NCBI GenBank assembly: GCA_963921825.1
Contig: OY997589.1
Coordinates: forward strand, 43,844,638-43,908,637
Direction: 5' to 3'
Length of the DNA: 64,000 bases
From: Erodium maritimum
Lineage: Eukaryota > Streptophyta > Magnoliopsida > Geraniales > Geraniaceae
The notes beneath the pieces are model-generated. The model was not told the DNA's origin. It worked only from the letters and a program-made list of their open reading frames with translations, and did no database searches. A program made the position numbers and the translations under genes. Below, piece after piece: positions 1 to 12,900 of the stretch (position 1 is the first letter of the stretch; every line of letters begins with the position of its first letter).

Positions 1-719
1 CGGGGCGACAGATCTGGCCGGTTGGAGGACGATGTTTCGTGGAGGACTACCAGCGGCGAAGGTGGAAGGCTGGCTGCAGGGCAAGGCTGGCGCGTGGGTG
101 GTGACAGTGAAGATGAAGAGGATGGATCGAAGATGAAGATGATGGGTTGTGTTTGAAGAGAGAGAATCAAATGGTTTAACTTTGAAGAGAGAGAAGCAGA
201 TGGGTTGGGTTTGAAGAGAAGGGGGTGTGTGGCTGCGTGGAGTGTGCATAGTAGATTAGGTTTATTTATTTATTTATAAATTATTATATTTAGTTAGAAA
301 AATATATTTCAAATAAAAGTTTAATCAGATTTTAAAATTAATAAATTATATTAGTTTTTAGTAATTTATAGGTATATTATTTTTATAATATTATTTAATA
401 AATATTTGAAAATATATATTTACAAAATATTTTATAATTTATTTAAAATCTGATAAAAAAATCTGATTTTTAAAATATTTGTTAGGATTTTCAATTTTTT
501 TTAATATGTAGAAGGGTTTGAGGGTAGGATAAGATTTGTGTAAATTTCAATACTAACCGAGGGTATTTTGGTCATTTCACAAAAATTAACAGACATGGAT
601 GGGTAGGGGGTAACGTCGTTACAAATGGTTAGTTCGGGGTAGGTAATTGTTACGACTTAACTTTGGGGTAGTAAACCGTTAAACGCGTATAGTTTGGGGT
701 AGTCAAACGTAATTTACCC
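1..719. mobile_element. Right part of a TIR transposon in an MSH1 intron
   Basis: The segment ends with a run of short phrases of the type gtttggggtagtcaaacg followed by aatttaccct at 719, typical of the TIR end of plant Mutator-like non-autonomous elements. The first 240 bp are richer in GC than the rest and could be captured gene sequence. The left end and the target duplication lie outside the window, so the class is an inference. Confidence 0.45.
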
Positions 720-845
720 TTTTTATTAACTTGTATTCCATATAAGAAAATACATCTAAGTTGCCTCAGAGGAATGTTGTTTTCACATTATTATAGTAAT
801 TAGTGATTAGGCAATGATGGGTTTACAAACACATTCCTGTTTCAG

Positions 846-965
846 GTTGGGGATTTTTATGAAGCCATTGGAGTAGATGCATGTATCCTTGTCGAATATG
901 CTGGTTTGAATCCCTTTGGTGGTTTGCGTTCTGATAGTGTCCCAAGAGCTGGTTGTCCAGTTGTG
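846..965 (+). CDS. MSH1: MSH1 exon: mismatch-recognition domain start
   Basis: This 120-nt exon encodes VGDFYEAIG through PRAGCPVV (visible residues 1-40). GDFYE is the Phe-x-Glu mismatch-reading motif of MutS domain I. It follows a tttcag acceptor and ends at a gtattg donor, in phase 0 on both sides. At least one exon must precede it outside the window. Confidence 0.93.
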
Positions 966-3900
966 GTATTGTATCTATGTTCATATACTTGCTCTATTGA
1001 TTGTGTTCAAGTAAATCTATGTATTGTATTTAATCCCATTGGCTACTTGTTCTTTTGGAGTTCCTCTCACCCTCTTTCATTTGAAGAAGATTGTTTCATC
1101 ATATAATTCCTCTTAAATTAATTAACTAGAGCTTTTTAGGTAATTCTTAATATGTTATTTTCACATGTAGATGACATTTATCCACCAGAGTACTGTTGTG
1201 ATCGCTAATTTGACTTTTAAGTCCTCTGTAGTACTTCAGTGGTGTACTTAAGCATGCTTTCTAAGTTTTTTATATAGTTTACGCTTCATTGTATTTTGAT
1301 TAGTTGATCCATGTGAAATTAATCTCCTATTTGTTACAATTCTGCAGAACCTTAGACAAACTTTGGATGACTTGACACGAAATGGATATTCAGTGGTGAG
1401 TATAGGTATATATGTTGATGTTTCTTCTAATATAGTTTATATTTTCTAATCAGTGTCAACCACATGAGTAAGTTTCCTGTATTTCTTATGTCTGTATAGT
1501 TGCTTGTATGGTTTTCTACTACTCTTTTTCTTTGGAACAAACATAAGCATCCAGAAAACATAAGGCACTGAGGCATATAGAACACACCCACCCACTCAAC
1601 CCAACTTTCTCAAGTAAGCTACATATGAAGGCTTTGTGCAGGCACATGCCCTCTCTTGCAAAACAATCTCCAACTCACCCTTGATCTTCTTCACAACATC
1701 ATCAACAGTATTGCTTATGCCTTCAAACACCTAAGGTTCCTTTCACCCCAAATAGAGTGCATAATAACTGTCACGGTTAGAAAGGCCACCTTCTTAAGAA
1801 CTTTTTATGCTTCCAAATGTAAGTTGAACCAACATTGAAAATCTGGAGTTCAATTTTAGTTAGATTTGAGGGTCAGTAGTGGTTTTTGATGCTGTAGCTA
1901 CCTTGTATCTGTAATTGAAAATAGTGGACATATTGAAGTAGATATTTGAAACATGATTAGTTATAGGCAGTTGAAGCGGAGGAATGCTACATTGAGTATT
2001 TTTTGTGAGAGCGTTATATGTAAATAATACATTTGCAACACGTTTCTTTGTTGTGAGAGAATTATAAGTCAGCAATTCCATCCACAACTTTGTATTGCTC
2101 AAAATTTTGGGCTTTGAAGAGTCTGTCAAAGTATATGATGTCAAGGTGGGGTTGTGCCAAGACTCAGAAGAATAATATGAGCAATGAGGCAATTCAAACA
2201 ATAGTTGGGTTGGCTTTTGTTGAACAATGTGCAAAACATGGTTTTTGGTGACCTCGTAAAGACAGGTAAAAGAATTCAATCAGGAAAACTAAAATGGATA
2301 GTGTTGTGGCAGACATATGGTAATATAGAAAATAGTAAGAAAATACATGATAATGGTTCACTTAATAGAAGGCAGAACAAAATATATGATTACATGGCGG
2401 AGATGCAAGTTGCGGATTCCATGGACTTCCTTAAAGCTTCAAGCAACCGGTCCCAATATTGCTTGGGAAATGGCTTGGTTGTTGCTGTATGTTGAAGTTG
2501 ATAACAATTCCTCTCTTTTGAAAAGTCCTTTTTACGCTTCTACTTTAACTTTTGAGACTTCATTGTTGCATTACCTTATCACTCTACAATACCCACTTTA
2601 TAGGCTTAAAAAACGATTCTTAGATAAGCATGTTTGAGCCTCTTGAACTTTACATCAAAAAGATTTGGATCCGTTTGCCACTTGATTAGCATCTTGGGGC
2701 CTCCACCTCTTAGTTCGAACTTTTAGGTGGGATGGACTTTAAAACGTGTCCATAACAATGACGCATTATGCAGGATCTACAATTCAAAGCAGAAACTACC
2801 ATGTTTTTAATAGAATAGCATAATTCTTAGATAAGCATGTTTGAGTCTCTTAAACTTTACAATGAGGGGTCATAATGACGCGGAAGAAAGGATTCAGACT
2901 ACAATTTGGAAGATAATTATACTAATAATAGAACAGCTTGATTCTTAAGTTAATACGCTGAGGGATCCTTAGCAACGTTGAAATGAGTTAAACTGTTATA
3001 GATATGTTAGCTACACAAAAAATTCAGAAGAAATGAAACTAAAGTTTGTTACTGCAAACGGAAAATTGTTGTTCTATCTCTGCATCTGGAATTTGTATGA
3101 GTTTGTTGAAGCTGGATCCAACACACAATCTCAAGCTGATGAGTGAAGGCTTCAATATGCTTGTCAAGTGGTCAACTCATCCACATGCTTCTGATATGGG
3201 ACACAATTAAGCGTTCCCCTTCATTTGCGGGCCTCGCATGTGCTGCACACTAGGGCACAATTCCCTAAACCCGCTCTGATACCATGTTAAAGCCCAAAGC
3301 AACCCAAAAGCTCAAGTTTATGGGTGGAGACTTCAATAAGCTTATCAAATGAACAATTCATCCACACGCTTCCAAATTAGAGTCCCGAATACAAAACTAG
3401 TTTAGCCTTATGACCTTCATTTTTTTTTGTCTGAATTCTTCTAATATTCATACAAAACACAATCTCGAGTTTTGTAAGTTGTTAATGTCTTTTCTTTTGG
3501 TTACTGAGGAAAGCTGACCTGAAGGTTCGTAAGTGCCGAAATATAACATTATTCCTTTACATGAATTCATCCCTTTTGATGAGTCTTATCTTCTGGGTTG
3601 GACACAAGTATACTACAAGGGAACTCGATATTCCATCCTCTTTTTAGGCATACTTGAAATGATTTTTGTGGGGTTTTCGTCAAATTAATAATTCTGTCCC
3701 GTACATAATGCTTACCGCATCTCAAGGAATTGATCATTGCCTTATTCTTAGAGCCATATTGGATAAGAATTCATGTTTTACACAGTTCTGTGACTTGTCT
3801 TTCTGAGGAGCTGGATAGTTAAGCTAACGAAAAAAAGTATCAGAGAGATCCATAAAATCAAGGGTGTCCTGAGTAAGATGAGCCTTTCAATTAACAGAAT

Positions 3901-6900
3901 TGCCTTTAGAACTTGCTGATAAAAGAAAAAATATTAATTCATGGATAGTTCTTCTTAAGTGGAATAGGGAGACTCCTTTATATAGCGGATTGTCCAACAC
4001 TATATAGGAAATAAACTAAACATAAGGAACAAACTAGGAATATGAATGATCAAGAAATATAACCTGGTTGTGGTTGACTCCATTAACTGAAATGAATCTG
4101 ATTTAACCCCTTCAAATTGAAAACTAATGAAGAACTATCATTGAAATATTTGGTTCCTTCTCCATATGTTGTACAAATAAAAGATTGGTTGATACTGGTC
4201 TTCTCGTTTCATACTTGTTGAGATAATAAAGAAAATATCGAATTCACTGATAGTTATTATTACTTAGATACAACGAGGGACCCCTTAAAATGGGTGATTG
4301 GCCTATACAAAATAGGAGATAAACTAGGAATAACTAATTGTGGATGGATGGGAAATAAACTAGAAATAGGAATTGATTCTGACAATACTGAAATGTAGGG
4401 GTATGATATATAAATCTCCCAATCATTCAGGATGAAAATCTTAATCCTTCATGATTGGTGGTACTTAGTATAACTGGGCTGGACTAACAATTTATTTTTT
4501 CATTTATTTGTAAGAAGCATATCAATGCAGTCTTATACTTCTACCGCACCATCAAATTTACTAGGTGTATGTTTTGTTTTTTCTTATAGTGGTTGTGTTC
4601 ATTTAATTTTCTTATCATATCCTCTTACTATTGTTCTATTGATAACAAGCATTTTTGGTATTCTGTTGTCATTTTTTGTTCTCTACCATGCCTATTTTAG
4701 GTATGTCAGATTTATTATGTTAAAAATTCTAATGGCCCTGTTATGGCTTTTATAGTGCATTGTGGAGGAAGTGCAGGGTCCAGCACAAGCTCGATCTCGT
4801 AAAGGTCGTTTTATAGCTGGGTAATTACGATTAATAACCCACTGGTTTTAGTTCAATTTATTATTTTCCTTTTCTAGGTTATGTATTCTCATTTTTTTCT
4901 GTTTGGAGTCACGCTCATCTTATCATTGACAAGAGTTTCTTTAATAATTCCAAAGAGAGAGAAAAGTGTGCTTATTATGATTGAGGTTGTATTCCTTCAA
5001 TGCTGTTAGGTTAACTTATCTGGATAAGTTACATGTTTTGTTTGATCGAGGGGATAAGTTACGTGTTGATTTTGTTACAGATTATAATGCATGCATCTGG
5101 GTTTTCAGCTCACATGTTTCTTTATTCGCACATACTTCCTGCTACATATGACTGTTAACAAAAACATTGCTGGACTTTCACCTATCTTGCATCATCTGAG
5201 CTTCAGAGTAGCAAGGGAACAGAGATCACTGATCTTTCGGTGACTTTTTTCACTATATAGAAACTTTGAGTTTTATAATGCCTATCTTATGAATGATCAG
5301 TTAATAAGGTCTATAGAAACAACACAAGTAATTCTTTTATGATTTGTATGGTTTTCATATACTTTATAAAAGCATCTTCACTATCTTTGGCTTCACTAAT
5401 CGCCACCATATACCACCTTATCTAGTTAATTCTTATCATTTATAGTAACTCTTAGAATGTCCCAGAATGTGTTTTGTTTTGCTAGTATTATACAATGATC
5501 ATTTCAAGTTCTGATTCCACCCATTGTGATTTAAACAGATCATGTGCTCAATTCGATAGCTTGAAGTATTTACAAATGCCTGATATAATGTAATTGAAAT
5601 TAAATATTTGTACCTTAAGGTAGTAAAGTATGATAAACTAATCCTAGTCATATGTTAAATTACTCCAATCTAACAGCTTAAGCTGTTAGGTGGAGAACCC
5701 AACTAGCATGCAACTAGTATATGAAGTGGTCACTAAATCCACATTCTTCCTTTGCGGGGCACTTCAACATCCCCCCTCATGTATAAGCTATAAAACACAA
5801 GGTCTCAAACCTAGATCAAGAATATATAAACAGGGAGGAAGAACAAATAGGTCAAAGATCCTATACCAAAAGTTTTCCCTGATACCGCGTTAAATTTACT
5901 CCAATCCAAAAGCTAAAACTATTAGGTGGAGTGTCCAACTAGTATATCAAGTGATGACTAAATCTATATTATTTCGTAGTGAGAAACATCAACGATATGA
6001 AGTTAGATTGAATGTTTGTTAAATTCCCACGGATATAGTTAAAATAACAACTATTAAATGTTTAATTGCGACGATGGGGCTCTGTTGTGTTGGATTTTAT
6101 GATATTTCTTGTTGGACAGAATTTGTTTTTTCTTGTTACCCCTCTTTTATCTACAATGAGATGGTTATATTGGTTGGAATTTTTTTTTTGTATTCAGGCA
6201 TGCACATCCGGGTAGCCCATATGTATTTGGACTTGTTGGGGTTGATCATGATCTTGACTTCCCAGAACCCATGCCCGTAGTTGGTATGAACAGAATATTA
6301 CATTACCTGCTATATATATTTCATTCTATAGTTCTAGAATGTTCTAGTGAGTGAGATGGTTGGAGTTCACACTTTGAAGACACAATTTTCCAATCTTTTA
6401 AGCATGCTTTAGAAGCTAGTGCTTAATTTAATTCTTTTCATATAGAAAAATCTTGTATGTTCATCCCAATGTTTGGTGTTTTGGAAACCAAACATAATAT
6501 TATTAATTTCTAGTTTTCTACCAACACACACACATAGTTTCCTAATCCTATATGGGGTGTATATAAATTTACAATAGTAAATAATCACATTCTTATCAGT
6601 TGAAATATCAATGACTTCATCCTTTTTAAAATCATGCCTTATTGTTTCAGCCTTGTCAAATGGTAAAAGTATACGCTAAGAACATTGTAGGTAGGCAGCA
6701 AGGACAAATGTGATTGCATGGATGCACATCCTTACAGTTTGGTCAGCAGAGAAAATAGCATCTGAATTAAAATAGCCTTACAGTTTGGTCAGGTTTGATA
6801 GAACTGAGCAACAGAAGGATTCATGCAGCACATCCTTGTTCTCAGGCTTGTAATATTCACTGATTGACAAAAAAGTGACTAGATGTTGTACTTTCCACAA

Positions 6901-9900
6901 TGTTTCAAAATTATCGGATGTTTGATTTCTGAAACATACATGCTTACAGTGGCGTCAATTTAATAGATTGTGATATAAACATGGTTCTAAATAACGGTCG
7001 CGGTGAGATAACGGCGAGGTCACCTTGAAGGTTATTTCAATTTAACGGGGAGATCTCGGAGAGATCTCGGCAAATCACGTTTTGTATTAAATATATATAT
7101 ATATATATAATATACATATATAATATACATATATAATAAAAATATAACTAATACTCTATAAAAATATAACAATAATAACAGTTAAATATAAATTATATTA
7201 TTTTCGAATTAATAATACACATATGTATCTATTAATATATTTTCAGATTTTTTATTTTAAATTATTAATAATTAAAACATATAAAAAATAATATAATAAT
7301 AAAATTACATTAACTCTAGTGTTTGCCCACTTAAATTAACCTAAATAACCAACAACTAATTTATATCAAGTCCAATTTGACTCAGCCCAACAATTGATAA
7401 AACTCAACCCATTAACTAACTAAAGTAAAGTAACTTTAAACCTAAAAACCCTAACATACCCCACTCTAGTCGCATTTTTATCGCGTTGACCGAGTTGACC
7501 AAGTGTGTTGACCAAGTTGACCGAGATTTCAACCGATACCACATCGCGGTAACGGCCGACCTATTTTACCGTGATCTCGCCGCGATCTCGGATTGATCTC
7601 GGGTTATTTAAAACCTTGGATATAAATAAAGAATAGTTGGTCTTTAATAAATGGTTATATTTCCAAATTTCAATTCGAAGTTGCCCTACATAATATTTGA
7701 TAGATTGATATGTTTTTTTAGAGATCAGTCAAATTCTCTGCTTGTGTACTATCACTTTTTGCAAACTATATGCCCCCCTCAGAAATGTAAATACTTTCCG
7801 GCACTATCAGGAATATCTCGTTCTGCAAGGGGATATTGCATAGTTTTAATCCAGGAGACCATGAAGACATATTTGTCAGAGGATGGTTTGACTGAAGAGG
7901 CGTTAGTTACCAAGCTTCGTACTTGCCGTTACCACCATTTATTTCTACACATATCTTTGCAACAAGACTCTTCAGGTTGGAACATATGTTGCACTTCTAC
8001 TTTAATGTAGGTCTCTAGTATGAAGACAATTTGTTTTATAACTTTTCAAGTCATAAGCACTGTTATAGTTGATCTGTCTGCAAATATTTTGTTTCAATAG
8101 TTAGAAATTTGATTTACATGCGTTTATTTGTTTCTCTTCTCCTTTTTATTTCTGTTCATCCAACATAGACATCTATGTTCTTTCCAGATGTATGAATTTG
8201 AATCTTGCAACTTATTGCGTTATATTGCTATAGCAACTGCCATCGTTTTGCTAAACTTCAAGTGTTGGCTGTTTTTAACCTGATCTTCTTTCTTAAAAGT
8301 GTGCTGTTTGAGAACTCGTACACTTTTCTATCTTGAATAATGTAATTGAGAGGCTTAAGATTTCTGGGACTACAGTTAATATATAACTAAGATGTGCAGT
8401 GTACTTATCACTTGATATAGTTCTAATGCTACTTCAATGGCCTATACCAATTTGTATTGTTTCTTTGTCTACATATTATATCCCCCAGACACTTCTTGCC
8501 ACAGTTTTTCCCTCTCTTTGCATGCCATCTGAGTGGGAATGTGGAAATGTATGGCGTTCGTTGATGACAATGTATGTCAATGACAAGGTGTTAAAATACT
8601 AATTGAGCTTTTCCTACCTTGAGCATTCATACGAAGAGATCAAACTGAAAGTGACCGTTTCTCCTTTCCTTTTGTAAATGGTTCAAAAGATGTAGTGACA
8701 ATTGGCATTGTTTAACACTTCTGCGTTGAGAGGTGCTTAAGTTTTTATTCTACCTAGCTCAACATGAGCAGACTTCACAAATTCAACTTCAGCCTCAGCT
8801 TGCATTTTCTAGATTTGTCTGACCTTGTTTACCCTACTAGCCAGATAGCTTTTCTTGCATTCTCTTGTTGGTGCATCTTGTTTTTAGCTATTCGAATACA
8901 TCAGTTTGGTTTCTACTGTAGTATGTGTAAATTTTAATCTGCCTTCCGCGAACTGTTGATAATTAAATGACCAGTAAATGATGAAGGATATTAAAGTATC
9001 ATATTTACCTATATTCCTTACGGTTCAGAAACCTTGATGAATTTTGTTTACTAATCTTCACAAATGATTATCCCAAATATATTTTGCAATCTGTCTGTCT
9101 ATGTAAGTTTTTGCTCTGCGATGGTTGTTCAACTTTTCCCATATTGTTTAGGCATTATAGCTTCTGATTTCCAGGAGCTTTTTTATATTTTTATTTATTT
9201 ATGAATGATAAGAGAGGCGTTAACATTGTGAAAACATATAGTATAGACAACGCTTATTTCAATATCATTATGATCTATTGACCAGAAGAGTCATTTATGT
9301 GCAGGTACTTGTCGTTGGGGAGAGTTCGGCGAGGGAGGTTTGTTGTGGGGGGAGTGTCGTGCTAGGAATTTTGAATGGTTCAAAGGCAGTCCTGTCACAG
9401 AGCTTTTGTTGAAGGTCAATATTTCAAATGTGCTTATTGCTGCAGTTTTGCTTGCTTGATATAATTGTTGATATTGCTTCAGAAGATCATATATTTTGTC
9501 GTGTGTCTTTGTAGGTTAAGGAGCTGTATGGTCTGAGTGATGAAGTTACATTTAGAAATGTCACCGTGTCTTCAGTAAACAGGCCCCGTCCTTTGCATTT
9601 AGGAACTGCAACACAAATTGGTTAGTTCTATTAGATTTTGACATTGTTAATATTAGATTGATTGTTTAATATTAAGGGTTAATTGTCAAAAACTACCCTA
9701 TAGTATTGTCCATAAACGAAAGAATACCTAAAGTTTTGTCCACGCTTTTGGGCTACACTAAAGTTTTGTCCACCGACTTCCGTTAGAAAAACGTAACAGA
9801 GAGAAACTGTGATGAATGTTTAGAATCAATGGTCTGGGCAGTTCTTCGCGGACTCAATAGATTTGTGGGCAATACACAATGCATTCTGAAGTTGTGTGGG

Positions 9901-12900
9901 CAATTCATAATGCATCCTATAGTTGTGTGGGCAATACTTTAGGGTAGTTTTTGACAATTAACCTGTTACATTTTTCTAAGGGATGTCGGTGGACACAACT
10001 TTAGTGTAGCCTAAAAGCGTGGACAAAACTTTAGGTATTCTTTCGTTTGTGGACAATAATTTAGGGTAGTTTTTGACAATTAACCCTAATATTAATTTAC
10101 AGTGAGCAACACAGTGATGTGTTGAATTCTTTAGGTGCAATACCAACTGAGGGAATACCTAGTTTGTTGAAGGTGTTGCTTCCGCCAACTTGCACTGGGC
10201 TACCTGTACAGTAAGTTAAAACTGGCAATTATACTTGTACCTTCATTATCAGTTTCTCACTTTTACCAATTCAGAAATATTTTCATATTTTCCACGTGTG
10301 TGCGCGTGCTGATTTTGCTGTAGGCTTAGTTACCTTTGGTACCCCTTTTGAAATGGTAACGCACCTTTAGTACCCCTATTTTTAAATATGTTCAGTAAAA
10401 GTTTTTGTATTTTGGTAACAACCTTCTGTTAGGAAAAACTAACAGCCGGACGTGAAATGACCGATATATCCTTCTCCTTTGAATTAAAGTTTTTTTTTCA
10501 TATCAATTGAAAGACTAATTTACCCGCTCCTTATTAATTATTATTATGCATTTAATTTTGTAATTAATTCCTTAATTAACTTAAATCTTATTTTTTTAAT
10601 TATAATTAATTCCTTATTTAAATACTTATTATTATTTGTTTGTTTCATTCATTAATTAATTTTTTTATTCATTAACTCTTTTTCCTTAATTATTCTTATT
10701 TTTTTAATCAATTCATTAAAAATTTCCTTTATCTTAATTAATCCCTAATCTCGTAATCAGTTTTTGTAATCCATTTTATTATCCTTAATTAGTTTTCCTT
10801 ATTCTCTTAATTGATTTACTTCATCAAATTAATTAATTTTTAATTGTGTTTGTTAAGTAATCAAACCCTCAAAGTCTCGCAAGTTCATCGTCTTCATCAA
10901 ACCCACAAGATTCAGAACCCCAAACCTGAACATCGAAGAGTAAAATAAAAATTATTGGGATAATTGTCCAAAACTATCCTAAAGTTTCGTCCACAAATGA
11001 GTTGATGCACAAAGTTTTGTCCACGCTGTGTGGCTACCCTGAAGTTTTGTACACGCTTTTGTGGGTGCATTGAAGTTTTGTCCACGCTTCTATTCAATCC
11101 GGGAAGCACTGCCCAGAGGCCCCAGACCATCATTCTGAACATCCCTATTATGTCAAAACTAAAAAAGTTGTGGACAAAACTTCAGTGTAGCCACAAAACG
11201 TGGACGAAACTTTAGGGTAGTTTTGAACAATTATCCCAAAATTATTTGAGCAGTGGAACAATTTTCCGGATTACACCTTCATTCTAGAAACCGAACAACA
11301 ATTTGTTTCTTTTTCCTTATTAGTTTCTTTATGATTTTTAAGATTACACCAAAATCATGAACAAAATCAAGCTCTGGATCTTAAAATGAAGAACAAGAGA
11401 ACAAAACCTAAAATAAAGAACTTCAAATGAACAAATTCACTGGAGGACGAGATTCTAATCTCGAGCTTTGTGGTTTCTATATGCCTCAAGCACCGAAGGA
11501 CTCTTGCAATGGTGGTGGCGGTGGACAAGCTCGGCAACGGAAAGGTGAAGAACACCGACCTAGGAGAGGGGATATGTTTCCTCCGAGATAGATCCCCAGT
11601 CGCCACGATGAGATATGCTTCGTTCAGATCTGGAACTGCTCAAATACATCTGCTCCTATGACGACCCAAGACCTGTTCCGCCACCCTCAATTCCTTTGTC
11701 CGCGTTGGTTTATCCACCAATGACTCCATCCTACGAGAAATCGAAGCACAGTAGATGTGATGTTTGTGGTTTTGTCCGGAGAAATCGAAGCTCGACAGGT
11801 GGAGGTGCAGATGTGAAGACATAAAGAACAGCGATTTGGGTTTTAGAGAGATTTAGATTTGGTCAATATTGAGAGGGCTTAAGGTTGATTAGAGGGATCT
11901 GAAATTGAAATAGAGATGAAGACGTAAATCTTTGAGGGATTAGATCTTTATTTTACTTATTCTTTTATTTAATATTAAATAAGGGTAAAAGGGTAACTTC
12001 CCCTTTTTATAGTTCTTTTATTTAATATTAAATAAGGGTAAAGGGGTAACTTACCTCGTAAAAGTCAAAGGGTTCAAATGAATAAGTGTAAAATAGTAAT
12101 TTCACTTTACCTTTGACTGGCACATGGGTCACGTGATAAACGGAACGGAATATTCTGTCCGTTTTTTCCTAACAGAAGACGGATGCATTGGGATTTACAC
12201 TGTTCATCCGCGAGTAGTGTTCATCCGAGACACTGTTCAAGGTGGTTACTGTTCATCGACGACACTGTTCACGTTGGTACTGTTCCCCCGATTACTGTTC
12301 ATCGGATACTGTTCACACGCGGTACTGTTCCCCCGATGCTGTTCACATGCTAAAATTTCGGTCCGAACAGTTTTCTTCCATCTTAGTTTTTTTTTCTTCT
12401 AATTTTAGGGTTTTTGTGATTTTCCTCAAACTAAAAATCACACATTCTCGCGCGTCCGTAAAATCAGCATGGTTTGCACCATCGTCGTGCTTACTTGAAG
12501 ATGTTTCGCACCGTCGTTATACGACGTAGTTGTTCAAAGTTTCGCACCGTCGTTATGCGACGTAGTTGCTCGAAGTTAATTGCTCGAAGTTGAATCGTGT
12601 GTCCGTAAAATCAGGGTATGAGCCAATGGCTCCAAATCGTCTTAGGCTTTAAAAAGTCGTTATTGGGTATCGTCCCATTTGTCACCTCCACCCTGTGGTC
12701 TCCGGTACATATGCAGATGTCCAGACCTGCTATGGCCCACGTGTAGAAGATCATACCTACATGTGAGGGGGAGTGTTGAAAAAAAAATATTAGTCTTCGG
12801 CAACAACATCATAGTGGTGAAGCAACAACATGAAGAAATTTGAAATTTATCCTTCGTCCATGTGCAAGACTCGTTATCCGATTTGCACGTGAGGGGGAGT

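Larger units (their letters stand above)
1396..4755 (+). other. 3.36-kb MSH1 intron, mostly old repeat debris
   Basis: Apart from the LINE relic and a repeat with gctctgatacc at 3273, I see no coding sequence. The phrase ttcttagataagcatgtttg occurs near 2618 and again near 2824. The blocks at about 3930-4060 and 4230-4400 share wording such as aggaaataaactaaac and aggagataaactagg, resembling the LTR seen at 14213 and 20939. They look like degraded LTR pieces. Confidence 0.5.

Noticed and set aside
1656..2637. Several 60-139-codon frames in an MSH1 intron
   Set aside because: No domain, conflicting strands and an intronic position; only the short LINE-like minus-strand fragment was kept.
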